Below, one piece after another: positions 9,616-22,300 of a stretch of 64,000 bases of DNA. Under the pieces are notes generated by a model. That model did no database searches and was not told the DNA's origin. It saw only the letters and a list, made by a program, of their open reading frames with translations. Numbering within the stretch: position 1 is the stretch's first letter; the number at the start of each line of letters is the position of its first letter. The DNA comes from Diplocarpon mali (taxonomy: Eukaryota > Ascomycota > Leotiomycetes > Helotiales > Drepanopezizaceae), in contig JAENRP010000190.1 of NCBI GenBank assembly GCA_024741835.1, forward strand, positions 19,020 through 83,019, in the 5' to 3' direction. The position numbers were made by a program, and so were the translations under genes.

Positions 9616-10961
9616 CGTGGTTGGTGGTTGCGCAGTGCCGTCGTCGGATTCCACGATCGCTGCGAGACGGCTCCTTCGTCTCTGCGACGTGCTTCCACCG
9701 GGAGCTGACAAGAATTTGAGGCGCGCCGTTGTGACCGCGGCCGTGCGAAGATGACTGTGTCGGGTTCCTCGTCGCGGGGGGGGGAGATGAGAAGACGCGT
9801 GTCAGCCTCGCGAGGAACCGGCGGAGGAGGTGAGAAAACCTGGAGATTTGCTCGTCGGGGCGCGAGAGAGGAGGGATGCTGGTCGAGCGTGACGATATTC
9901 GCAAGGCTATGCAGCGTTTACCGACAGGGGCTGTGGGATTAGTCGACGGGGAGTACGAGTGCTCTGCTGCAGATAGGCTGTTTTGGAGATTTACCCCGAA
10001 GTATATTGGAGCGATTATTCGTACTCGACGCATACGTAGAGTCTACGTATTCGAGCGCTTGACCGTGCTGCTCGTTAATCTCGAGACCCGAGGCGAAATC
10101 ATCATCGGAAATTAAGACTGGTCGTCAAGCTCGTCTAACGTCAGGACCCTAGTTATATTTATTCCCAGATAAGATCATCCGTATATAAATATCCGCAGAT
10201 TTCGATCTCCACGCGTACGCAGCTGTTTTTCTTTTCCACCTGGAGCTTGTTCCCCCCTTCCCCTCTCCCAGATTCGGATCCGTACGGTTCGCCTGGGGGG
10301 TTGCCGCCGATCGCCAAGCAGCTTCAGCTTCTCAGGAACCTCACTCCTCTTCTGTGTCAACGGAGGCTATCTCGTGGAATATCTCCAGAGGTACGTCACG
10401 CTCGGACAATACGGCATCGAGGGCATCATTCCTCATCGGCCGCTGGGAGGCCGACTCGCGGTCGCCACGATGTGGTTGACCGGCTTCCTGGAGTTCGCTC
10501 TTGAGCTCCAGAGAGGGGTCGACGTTTCATCCGGAGGGGTGGCAGTGCATCCCCAGCAACAAGGATTCTCGATTATCGTGAACACGACATACGAGTACAC
10601 AGTACGTAGAGTACGAGTCTAGAAAAAAGACTGCCGCTCCCTCTCCCACATAGCAGGTCCCCGTTTTTCATTAATCTATTCCGTGCAACTACAGAGTGCG
10701 CACTCTACTCGTACAGCTCTACTCGTACAGCTCTACTCGTACGCTTCGCCGGAAAAGACTGAGCGTCGTGGTTAAGACGGTACTTGCGTAGGCAATACCT
10801 TGCTCGCCCGAGGACGAGCGGCGATGTTAGATTAGGAGGTAAGCTACCCGGCTAATCTGCCTGGTATACGTATCGAAGAGAAATGAGGAGCGAGCTCTTG
10901 GTAGGTGACCTTGGCCCCATGTCAATAGAAGGGCAACCGACGGGCTCAATCAATCAACCGT
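9616..10961. other. Region upstream of the patatin-like gene, no recognised gene
   Basis: ORFs of 60-160 codons occur on both strands here (the longest is minus, 9542-10033), but none has a motif, and they overlap each other. The stretch is fairly GC-rich up to 10.6 kb and carries the repeated GTACGAGT motif described separately. Confidence 0.4.
9948..10745. repeat. Scattered and tandem GTACGAGT / ACTCGTAC motif
   Basis: GTACGAGT or its complement (some copies with one change) occurs near 9950, 10020, 10585 and 10608. It then occurs in a tandem of about three 14-bp units (TCTACTCGTACAGC) at about 10700-10745. A perfect palindrome, ATACGTAGAGTCTACGTAT, is at 10032-10050. Both motif orientations are present. 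Confidence 0.5.
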
Positions 10962-11471
10962 ATGGGAACCCCGAGTAAGAGACCAAGCGCACCCAACCAA
11001 GTGACTCGCATTTCGCGACGCCTCTTCAAGATTCAAGGTTTCCAGCGACGATCCGCGATGGAGACGAAACCTGGCTCGAGTATTCTGATATCGTGTTCGG
11101 CACAAGGCACATGGTATCGCAGCAACCCATGTCCAAAGGTACACACTGGTCCAAGAATAAGACATCACGTGATATACCCGACTCCAAGACTCGTCACTTG
11201 GGCTCATAATAGACTCGTTCCAGCTCCTTGTCAAACGATCATGTCCAAGTATCCAATAGTCACGTGCGCATGCGCTTCGCCGAACCCCACATGGCGCTTC
11301 TCGCGTCTATCGTTTACCTTAAGCGCGTCAACCACGCATTTCTATCCAGAACCCGCTGAGTTGGATACTCGTTTTCTCCCCGCAAGAACTGCAACGACAG
11401 AATTGTCCGCCTCGATCAGGAGAACAAATCAAAAGCAGTACCGCGCCCAGAGATCGAAGATATATATCTAA
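10962..11471 (+). other. 169-codon ORF of unknown status
   Basis: An open frame from an ATG with an arginine-, serine- and threonine-rich product (it includes ISRRLFKIQGFQRR) and no domain or membrane segment I recognise. It sits between the motif cluster and an AT-rich stretch. Codon use is not distinctive, so it may be a chance ORF. Confidence 0.2.
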
Positions 11472-12327
11472 CTACAACCTGTCGAGCCTACGAACCCTAC
11501 AAGGGATTCTCCGATCGATCATCGTAAAAGCATGGAGAAAATTGAACGGAAAAATTGAAATTTAAATCACCGGCTCTTGCAGTAATTTGATGGTCACTGA
11601 CAATAAGAAGTGCCCGTTATTGAAAATTGAGAATAACTAACGTAAGTTACAGTCAAAGAAGTATCGAAAATTACGTTTTTCTTTAACCCAAGTAGTTTTG
11701 ACGATAAGCTTCCAATGACTTGTTTTAACAGCCTTCGAATCAGCCCATTCTTGTTAGATGTAGTCAAGTATTGAACCGAAGGCGGCATGAATTCAAGAAG
11801 GTATTTGAATTAAAGTAGGTGTTGAACCGAAGGATATGCTGTGTCGAAGAATGTCTCCAATCGAAGACAGTGTCAAATTGACGTTGCCGAATAAGAGGTA
11901 TCCAATCGAAGGAGGTGACTAATCAAAGGAAACATTTAAAAAGATATCAAAGGAGAAAGCTTCAGTTCGAAAGAAGTAAAGTATAAAAGTATACAAGTTG
12001 GTAATATTCTCGGTTCTTGCATATACGTTACATAATTTTGAGCTATCGTACGATTTCACCTTGAAGAAATAATGAAATTGGATTAAAATAATCACTCGAT
12101 TCATAAATCAATGAGCTTTCTGATAGCCATTCTTGGGTGATTTCCAGTCATCTGCATCATTTTTGCACTCATTAGCTGAAAACCTGAAATCATCTCGGTA
12201 GGGCAAGTGCACTGGGAACTAGCGAGCTGGGGTGCTCGAATTTTACATCACACAAGTGAGGTGCCTCTCGAAACGACCTGACTAAATACCTAACACATCT
12301 TCACCAGTCGATACTTAACAGCAGGGC
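11472..12327. other. AT-rich stretch with a recurring CGAAG motif
   Basis: No gene seen. Between 11770 and 11935 a degenerate motif recurs: TTGAACCGAAGG twice about 50 bp apart, CCAATCGAAG twice about 45 bp apart, and GTGTCGAAG and TAATCAAAGG once each. This suggests a decayed tandem repeat. Confidence 0.35.
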
Positions 12328-12427
12328 ATGGGAATCCAGTTTTTAGTTTCTTCTCCAGCACAGCATAGCGAGATCACAGACTCGACTATCCTTCTGCAAC
12401 CCCGACCTCCTCACCATATCAGTATTC

Positions 12428-12751
12428 ATGCCCAGTATCCCATATTCCCATCCAACAGGCCAAGAACCAACCATCTCGTCGGGACGACTCTCTCCTTACG
12501 CAGCAGGAAAGATCAAGCCCCCACGAGCCAGCGCCGCAGCTTCATTTTCTGCTGCGGCAAGCAGCGCCGGCTACCCGATGACAACACACACCAAAGACAT
12601 CCTCCACAGCGCCAGTCAGAGAAAAGCACCTGAGAATTTCGGAGCCGCGACGGGAAGCGTTCCAGGAGATCCCTCCGCGCACTCCTGCAGAGCGCTGGTC
12701 GAAGCTCGCGCGTCGGCGGGTTCGGAGAGCGACTCGGTCAAGCAGATGTAA
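12428..12751 (+). CDS. Unrecognised 107-residue ORF
   Basis: A GC-rich frame with good third-position GC encodes an Ala/Ser/Pro-rich, probably disordered protein that ends SESDSVKQM. The frame looks more gene-like than its surroundings. The overlapping +1 frame (12328-12633) is arginine-rich and looks like a shadow. No family recognised; a spliced upstream exon is possible. Confidence 0.3.
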   Translation: MPSIPYSHPTGQEPTISSGRLSPYAAGKIKPPRASAAASFSAAASSAGYPMTTHTKDILHSASQRKAPENFGAATGSVPGDPSAHSCRALVEARASAGSESDSVKQM

Positions 12752-12820
12752 GGATGTATCGCGCAGGCCTCGACGCTGGGCGAGATGAGCACTTCTGCCC
12801 TGCTTTGGTAGGCTCGTACC

Positions 12821-13036
12821 CTAGCGGGTTGCTTGTGCTGTGCTTGGATGAGGTGGAAGTGGCGGAGCGTGGATTAGACGCAGGCCGTTCTCCAACGCTC
12901 TTACGAATCCTGGAAAGAAGCGTCCAGGTATATCGAGTCGATGCATGAAGCCGAGGATGACTGAGGATGCTGCCCATACGTCGTTCCGTTGAGGCCCGAA
13001 GGGCGTGTTTGGCCTCGTGCTATCTGACTGCCAACC
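12821..13036 (-). pseudogene. Possible fragment of a protein kinase C-lobe
   Basis: One minus-strand frame reads FGPQRNDVWAASSVILGF, resembling the kinase segment NDVWSLGVIL that follows the activation loop in fungal Ran1-type kinases. No catalytic HRD or DFG motif lies upstream and the frame ends after about 70 codons. If real, it is a short remnant; chance resemblance is possible. Confidence 0.2.
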
Positions 13037-13300
13037 TACACACTTTCATCTTCTTGGCTGGACAGTGCCGTTGTGGGTTGTGATGTCTGTGAGGGGCTAC
13101 TCTCCCAGTCGTTGTCACTTTCAAGTAGCGGATCTTTTTTCCTTAAAAATAATTGTAAGACTACGCGGAGGCAAATGACTTGCTTACTCCTAGGTTCTTG
13201 GGCAAGATCTCGGCTATTAACCCCTTTTCGCTAAGCGAGGAATACTAAGGGGCTCGCTAATCTTGTTCTCCTACAGCCCCAACTGTGCAATTTCACCCGT

Positions 13301-16300
13301 CTACTTTCCCGTAAATCCTACAGCTTCTGAGGTTTCGAGATCCGCGGGCAACAGAATCTTGCCTCCCAAGATCTGACCCATATGCGTCTTATCAATCCCC
13401 TCGCAATTCCTTCGGATCTTTGTCATAAGCACCTTCAAGAACTTGACAGGACTATCCTTCAACGTACAATCAGAGCCTGGCCCAGCACACCCATTTCGAT
13501 GGATGATGAAGCCGTCAGCAGCAACGATAGTGCCGGGCCCACTTTTCTCGTAAGCAAGACCGAGTAGCTGGCAGACTTCCACATACTCCTGGTATGAACT
13601 GAAGTACAGCTGTCCCGCAAACAAGTTCAACTGCGTGATAAGATGCCGAGGGATTGTAGGCATCGCTGGTCGCACGGGAACAGTGTACAGATCTAAGCCG
13701 TCCAAGGCGCGGAAGCCCATGTTCGGCCGCGGCGAGTAGAGGTGGAGCGTCACTCTCTTGGAATTGGCGATCTGCGGCAGCAGCTCATGAGCCTCGAACG
13801 GGCTGATGATCATCATGAATTTGACATTTTCCTCCCGTTTACGAGTGCTGGTGAGAATCCACTGCACAGGTCGCTGATACCAATCTGAGACGTAGGATTT
13901 TCCAGACACTACAACTGTGCTAGCGAAGTCTGCAGTGACAAGGAGATCTCGGGGTAACTGTGCTATGTCGAGGTATGCCGCTGCACTGGTGTCGGCCAAA
14001 GCTTCGAAAGCGGGTTTGTAGGCCTTGGAGCCGGGGACCGGGGTGCCGTGGACAACAAATGTCATCAAATCCCTGTCGATTTTGTGACTTGCTGGAGCAG
14101 CAGGTTTTGGTTTCTGAATTTGACGCTCGGCTTCGATCTCTGGAGACAGTTCGCGCTCCTGTTCTTCCTGAAGTGTGGAAGACGAGAATTCCAGATCGGT
14201 GAACTCTTGGCAACGATCTCGTATGAGCTTGAGATTTTTGTTTTCTCCAGTCTCGCCGAATATGGTATCATGAGTCTCAAATCGAGGTCGGTACCGATCT
14301 TCCAGACTTTGTGCTTCGTCCTCGAGGAATTTTTCGGCTGTATCTTTCGAAATTTGTCTGTTGCCAGCAGCGCGAGCCCCAGCACAGATCGCATTCTGTC
14401 TCTCAAATCTTTGTCCTTGGGTCATCCAAAGTGGCATTGAGCGTCGGATGTCAGCGGAAGTCTCCGAAATGGCCCATTCAAGAACGTCAGACACTTCGAT
14501 AGACACCTGATCACTCTTCAATGATCGCTCTAGAATCTTATCCCTGACCTCCTGCGGGATACAGAAGACGACTGATTGTCCTTTACCGAGTTGTCTCATT
14601 CTCATGCATGCTACTAATGTTAGCAAGAGAAGTAATGACTGGCTGTCAGACTTACCTTGGACCAGTCGATCTTTCGTCAAGCTGGGCCCCAAAGTAACAG
14701 CTGCTCGATAGTGTATCGGTAATTTCAAGTCAGTCCCTCTAGTATGAGCCTCGTCTAGAAATATGACGCAAGCATCCGGCTGCGTTGCGAAAGGGGAGGT
14801 TTGCCAGGATTCGACTCTTCCTTTCCGATCTACAACACAAAGCTCATCGTGATCGTCGAAGAACACAGCAGCTTGGGTATCGTTTCGATCCGAAGCCATC
14901 TCCAACCACTGTCTGGCAACCATGATATTGCTGAGTTCCAGAATCTGAGCACCCACATCAAGAATCACTCTGACTTCCGGCTTCATTTTAGTCACCATTT
15001 CCATCAATAGTTCTGCATCCGAGCCACATGTAGCTCCCCGGCCCGGCATAATTGCGACACCATTCTCTGGTCGAAGAAGGTAATCTAGTACCAAAGCATT
15101 CGTATGCTTCTGCTCCTGAAGGTCGAGATGTCCAACACTAAGAGGAAGGACCTTTCGAGAATCATTTGTGCCACTAAATCCGGTCGTCGGAAGGGTCTTG
15201 CACCGACCAATGTCCCAGCCTGATGCTGAAAGTTTGTGTGGAAATTCCTTCATCTCTTTTGGGAAGACGATGTGTGCCAAGTAGTAGTCCACAGCTGCCT
15301 TGGCATAGCGTAGAGATGGAAAAACCAGTTCTACACATTGAGCCTCATCTTTGAGATTAATACCCGAGATACATTTGAAAGCAGCTGACAGTCCGGGGGC
15401 ATCCTTAACCCATTCTTGATATTCCTCTTCAGCTTGGTCAGACTTCGAAAGGTGATTCAAGGCGAGGAGTAGCTCATCATTCTTTAGTCCACTGTAATAG
15501 AAGCTCAAGGATGTGAGAACAAGAACGACGTCAGGGTGGCTGAACTCCGACCGAGGTGCTGGATTATCTTTGGCTCGGTAGGGGACAGCTAACTTCGTAG
15601 GAGGGCTCCTGGTAGAATCAAGGCCATAATTGACTCTCCAACGTTTTTGACCGAGTGCGAAAGAAAGTACCCCACCAGCTAAGAGACCGCGTAAAAGCAG
15701 CAGTATTTGACTTGTAGAGTCATTCCAAAAGCCGCCTTCGCTCTGATTCTCCACCTGAATGATATCTGATTGGGTGAGGTCGCGCTCAGTGATGTACTTG
15801 TGGACAGATTGTCGGATTGCCTCTGGCTGTCGGGCAATCGGGAAGCCGTTTAAGCCAGTCTCACAAATGCGCCTTGCAATGACGATGAAAAGCTTCTGTC
15901 CGGCGGCAGCACGGAGAACCCGGGTTCTTGGGAAAGATCCTGTTTGGCGTTGATCAACCTCGACCGAGTTCGGAAATTCTTTCTTCACTAAAGGCACAAG
16001 GGTTCTGACTAAGCTCAAAACCTCTTGAATACAGACCCATCGCTCTGGGCTAAGCTCAATCGGTCGCTGTGTACCCATGGTATATATTAATTCAAACTTG
16101 ACACTGAAATTCTCGTCACTTTCATCCACAATGTCGCGAGATGATGTGTCGAAGAACTCCTGTGTGTTAAGTAATGATTTTCCGACCTGATCTTTGCCCG
16201 TGATCATGCACTCGAGTCCCATCAGCTGAAATGATAGGATATGTTCTGGTTGGACTAGTAGAACGCCACCATTTTCCATGCATTCTCGACACATACTGCG

Positions 16301-19300
16301 TATAGCCTCTGCCTCGGCTACATCAAGCTTGAGTTCCCGCGAAAAAGGCATATGGTATACGCGTCTGTCTAATAACCCTCCCAATTTGGAGATGAGCATC
16401 TGGAACATTTGCTTGGACTGGGGTTTGGCAACAACCACACGCACCAGTGTGGAACCATTTGCGAGGGCAACAGCCACAATGGGGACAATGACTGACGATT
16501 TACCTTCACCCATGTTGAGCTGCATAACCGCGTTTTCGTTTGACGGAGGGTCTCTCATTTGTTGAGCGATCTGTTCTTGGACGTCTCTTATCATAATGCC
16601 GCTTTCAACTTCTAATAGCAAAGCCTCAGGGTATTCTAGCGGTGTCCAATTAGTATGGCCTGGATTCCTCAGCTCTTTGATAAGCTCTTCGTCCTTGGTA
16701 ACCAGAGCAGAGAGGCGTTCGGCTCTTTGGAGCTCTGTGAGATTGATTCCGTATTGAGTAACGCAAGGCTGCCATTTCTTGATCTTCGTCCATCGGCTAC
16801 GACTGAGCTGCTCGAGGATAAATATAGATGATACTCTCGGCCACTGACCAACAATAGAGGCTGCGGCATAGGTGCTGCCAGTGTCAAAGTTCAATGCAGA
16901 CGTGATTGCAGAGTGAATACTATCATAGCTCAATTTGCAATTATCCAGATGGCAGGACAAGGCGTCACAAACTTCCGACGCCGGCTTCAAGCGGAATTTT
17001 TCTTCTCGACCCTGCAGAGATGAGATGCTGTCACGCAAGTTCTTGATGTAGTCTTTTTCGTATTTGGATTGTGCTCGAGCATCTAGGCGATCAATAAGTC
17101 CTGAAAGACGAGACGAGCTGATTTCTGGGCTGCGAACTTTGACTAGAAGATTCGCGGTATCAGATTTTAGATGAGATAACACAGGTGGAACAGATTCGTC
17201 AAAAATGTCATCGATGGATACGAAGCCTTGTCTCCGCCTTTGAGGGATACACTCTGGGACGAAAAAGCTGAAGGCCGGTGCTTCTATAGAACGGAAAGTC
17301 TGGTGATTGACTTTGTCGGAGACCTTGCCAAGGTACTCATAGAGCGAGTAATTGGCAAACCAAGCTTCGAATTTTGGCCTGACAGCCGCCACAGCTTTGG
17401 TCACGTCAATGTAAGTGCTAGAAGATGCGCAGTGTGCTGCTACAATAGGAGCTTCGCAAGGAAATTGAGAATATAACGAGTCTACTAGATGGCTAGCTCC
17501 GTTATTTTGGTTGATCTGAAAAACTCTATGCCGGCGGCTTGAGCTGGCAGATGCCGTCTCCCCAGCATGTGTCGGCAACAGTATCTCGGGACAACGATTC
17601 CAAGGCCTAAAAGCGGACCTAATGAGAGCTGATATCTCATTATTGACGGCATGTTTACCTTGGTGTGGCTTGAATAGTGACATCGATGGTACTGGAACCT
17701 GTGAGATCGCTGGAATTGTGAAGAATGATGCCAGAACGCAGAGTACATCCAGGTTCGCATCTTCCGAGAAAGCAAGCGTGGAAAGCCACATCATCAGGCG
17801 GAATCTGTCTATCCAGGATGTTGAGTCTTTCGACAACTCATGGAGGACTACCCAGTACTTGGAGAGAAGTTCTGAGCCACCTTTGAGTAAAGTAGCATCG
17901 TATACCATTTGTGAGGGTTTCAATGAGCCGTGCGCGCCTAGAATTTCTGGTGTTTGTTGGAGGAAGGTCCACAACTGCGCTTTCAGATGAGACGAAGATG
18001 GGACTTGAAACGAAATCGCCTTCTGATCACGATATATAACACTCGAGATAAAGAAAGCTCTATTTCCCGGGGCCAAGTTCGAGGCCACGTGCCTGGCTGA
18101 GTACCGAGCATCGTGCTTGGTAGTATGATCTTCAGCCCCATACCCCGATACACGAAAAGTGGAGGAGCGGATAGAATCACGATCTAGCAGCTCCTGATCT
18201 GTCTTGTCGATATTTGGCAAGACAAAATCAGCTGTTGGGTAGAATATTTTGGAGATTTCTGCTTGTCGGAATATAGATTTGACAATCTTGTAGAATCCTC
18301 CTTGCTAAAAAAGGTCATGATAGTCAGAATCTTCCGTGACGATTGAAAGGTGTTATGAGACGGAGAAGGGGTGAAAGAAGATTAAAATCGGTACAAAATG
18401 ACGTCGCGTCAGGGGTAAACTGACCTGAGATAGAAAACCGAGTCGAGGGGACCAAGTCACTCTCTGCATGACACGCTCATTGGCGGGGTAATAACTTCTT
18501 TCGGGGGTTAGGCGTGCGATTTGATCAAGAGTACTGATGTTCTCTTCTGTCAGTCGACCGAAAGATCTGACACCGGAAGATCCTAGGATTGAAAGCGACT
18601 GCTCTGTCCCTGTCCGTCCGGTGAGAGGGTCCGGGAGGCAATGCGATGTCACTGCATGTAGGTAGCACAAGAAAAGCTTGCTCTGTAGATTTTGATTATC
18701 GACCAATGTACCTAGTAGGGCATTGATATCGTAAACATGAACGACAGTGGCAAGTGTCGTTTCAATACTGACACTGACATGACTAGCACCTGGAATGATC
18801 TTAACCGATCCTTGGGGTACAAGAATTCGACGGGTGCCTTGCTTCTGGTTTTTGAGAATGAGTTTGTTGGAAAGCCCAACGAGCGTACCAATCGACTGAT
18901 CTTGGTCGACTGACATGCCGCGAAATTGTTTGGAATGGAGTGATGAATCTTTCAAGTTCAGACTGAAGCTAAGCTGGAGCCTTGGAAGGTCTATATCCAA
19001 GGACAAGGACTGCCGGTTGAAGACTCCATGAATTCCCAAAGGATCTTCCAGTGGAGAGAGGATATGAGAAATACATGTTGCAGTCTCACTCTTGAAACTG
19101 GCAAGGGAGTCGCCGTCTTTTGTCAGTTGCCAGCCAAAACCTGAAGCTGAATTGATCAATCTCCAATTAGTAGGAGATGACTTCCAAGGATCTTCGATAG
19201 GCCGGAGCTCTACAGACAGGTCGGTGAAGTCATACCAATGGATAAAGTCATCGACAAAAGACGTAGGAAAGTTTCCACGAAGAATTCTCGAGGGAATGAG

Positions 19301-22300
19301 TTCCATCGTTCGTCCTCCTTTCATCGCCATGACCAGCAGATCAGAATCCTGAGAACGTGAGGAGCCCGAGAGTCCCGAAGCAGAGACGAAGCCGAAGTGG
19401 AGGATGTAGCTGGCATATTCCTCCTTCCCGGAGAATTGCATGCCCGGTATCGCGGTGGGCATCACCTCAATCGTTGAATTACCAAATAAAGTCGTATAAG
19501 ACGGATGGCGCTCGTACTGAGCAGGAAGACGAGCCAGAGGAACGCCGTTGACAAGAAGTTCGCAGTCTAACAAATTGAAATGAACCCAGATTGGACTGCT
19601 CTTGCTGTTAGGTGAGGACTGTGTCACAAGCCAGTGGTTAGCCTCGCTCGATGCCACCTCCCAGCCATTCCCTGCTTCGTAGGCAGACCAAGACTGTTTA
19701 ATCGCATCGTCCAAGCATGAATTGTTGTTTTTCAATATCTCCTCGGCTATGAGAGCGTGACAGCGGTGCGAAAGAGCCTTCCAACGTTGATGCAGCAGAA
19801 ATTTTATGGGACTTGTCGTCTTCGAGGTGCTAAGTTCCGCTTCTTGGATGACAGTAGAGCACTGTATAAAGATAGTAGCGCTCTCTGATACCGATAAGAG
19901 ACTCTTCATATATTCTTCATCAATGTTGAACGAGTCGACACATGTCAGAGCAATTTCAACAGCCTTGGCACCGAGATCAATCCTTTGGTCGTCGTTCGTT
20001 GCACCGTGGACCTTTTGCTTGAGTAGGCCGACCCTGGTCGTGGAATTAGTATGGGTTTTTTCCAGTTGCTTCCAGATAAAAGATTCAAGCAGAGGAATGT
20101 AAATCTAGGCCCTAAAAACGATTAAAGATAGGGGTAAGATCTTACGCACCAATTGAACGTGACAGCCCGAATATCTGCCAGATATTCCAAGCAATAGGAT
20201 ACGACTTCCTCGCTGGAAGTCAATGAGAGTATCCGTTGGGCCAAAGATGAAAATGTCTGAAGAGCTTGAGAGGATTCCCAGTTCTCTCTCACTCTCTCGA
20301 GTGCTCCATTCAGCGCCGACAAGAGATAAAGTGAGAATTTCTCATCGCCCAAAACCGAGTGGCTTTCCCTTAGAATGAGGCCCCCTGATTTTGGCCCGGC
20401 TTGATAGATGATCTGTAAAGTAACAAGACTTGTCTCCACTTTCCTGAAATCAATGGACGGCAAGGAAATTTCTCGTAGTAGATGGAGCCACTGTATCCTG
20501 CACCCAAGTGGAACTGTACTCAATGCTTTGTATTCATCGAGAGACATGTGATCAGGACATTCAAACTGGTTGGAAATGGCCGTGTTCGGCGATGGCCCGC
20601 TAGGAATTTGAGCTGGACGGTAAATGAACTTCTGGAGAGATGTGGATTTTGCCGGCATCTGGTATGTGCAATCCTTGGGAACTTGATCCCCCACAACAAG
20701 CTCCCCGATGAAGATCCTGTTGTCGTTGTCATAGTACTTATAGGAAAGTCCATTTGCGAGGCACACATCACTCGACGTATAAGTTGAAACTGGCTTGTGG
20801 CGGCGATGAGTTATTTCATGGGGTTTGTTCTGGGAGAGAAGACCAATGCGCCGATTCGAGTTGAAAGGAACAAAAAATGACGAGAGACCACTGTAAGAGT
20901 CTGGGGAATGGTATGCTCGTGGTGATTCCCTCGATGCAGGGCTACACTGGAGAACATCTCTCAAGAGATAAAAGGTCGTATCACGCCAAGCACCAATCGA
21001 GCGAGGTACTCTGAGCCTAGACGACCGAAAAGTCAGTGAAATATTCAAGGACAAAGAACGCAAACGAAGCTCGATGTTATCGGCGGAAATATGAAAGGCC
21101 TGTCCACAACTTACTCGAAAACAGTGCATCGCTCTTCCCACTTGTTGCTTGGCAACGGCCATTCATGAATTCGAATTTTTAGAGCAGTAGCCTGTGACTG
21201 GTAGCTACATTTCGGGCAGCGGCTGTCATGGCGTTCTTCTGAAAGACCCGTCGATGTATCTTCATAGGTGTAATATTTGCAGTTGCTCTGACGGTGAAGT
21301 GTCATCAAGGAGTCGTACTGTGCTTTCTTTTGGTGCAGTTCTTCCAGCTTCGCTTTTCTATCAGACTCCGCCTTTGCGTTTATGACCTCAAGCAGCTGCT
21401 GGTGCTTGGGAGATTGAGCGAAATATCTCGCAGCGAAAGTGTTTTTGTAACCGAAATTCAGGAAGATATGCGGAGCTGGAAATTTAGCGCAGTTTCTTCG
21501 TTTCTCAATGTACGCCTCTAAACGATCTAGCCTCACCATCTGGGACTTGTAAGGTAGTAAAAGATTTTGAAGGAGCTCTGCAGGGACACCAGGATCGTAA
21601 TCTAGCAGAAGATGACAGCTTTTGGTGGCAGATCCGTCACAAGCGACCCAGAGCTCCATGATCGTGAGCAACATTATCGATATGCCTTCGGGGTTCCCAG
21701 AATAGTACTTAGATGCAATATCATGGTACGTACCGATCAAGGTTCCCAGCTCGGTGCATGTATTTGAGTCTTGCTCGTGATCTCTCAGCCATGTCTCAAG
21801 GCTTGAAGCCACCCAAGTTTCAAGTGACTTCAGATTGAATGGTATGAATTCATATGTCCAATCTTTTAGACGATCTGGGAGCTCCTTAGCATCATATCTG
21901 ACAAAATTCGATTTCGGCTTCAGCATAACGGGGTGTTCGCCGTTCTTCCGATTGGATATTGCCTCAAGGTACATGTCCAGTTCCGGAAGCAAAATGGTCG
22001 TGTCACGCTCAAAGTCCAGACGTTCGAGACGAGAAAAATTGTACGGTGATGCTTCTTGTTGCATAATCTTCGACCACCTTACATCAAGAAGTGATTTTGC
22101 CTTGTGCAAGACAATTCCGATGAATTTTTGCACTTCTTCGTCGATGTCGGGACCCAGTTTGAGTAAGCGACGGGAAATTTTGGCATTCATCGAGTGTAGA
22201 AGATCGCTAGGAACGGACATCTCGAGCGATCTTTCTAGGATGTTCGCCATTAGGAACACCATGAACGATTTATACAGAGTCTCGGGGGCAAAAGATGATT

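Noticed and set aside
9542..10033. 163-codon minus-strand ORF overlapping the first exon of the patatin-like gene
   Set aside because: Different frame from the patatin exon, Arg/Ser-rich, with no motif; regarded as leader sequence.
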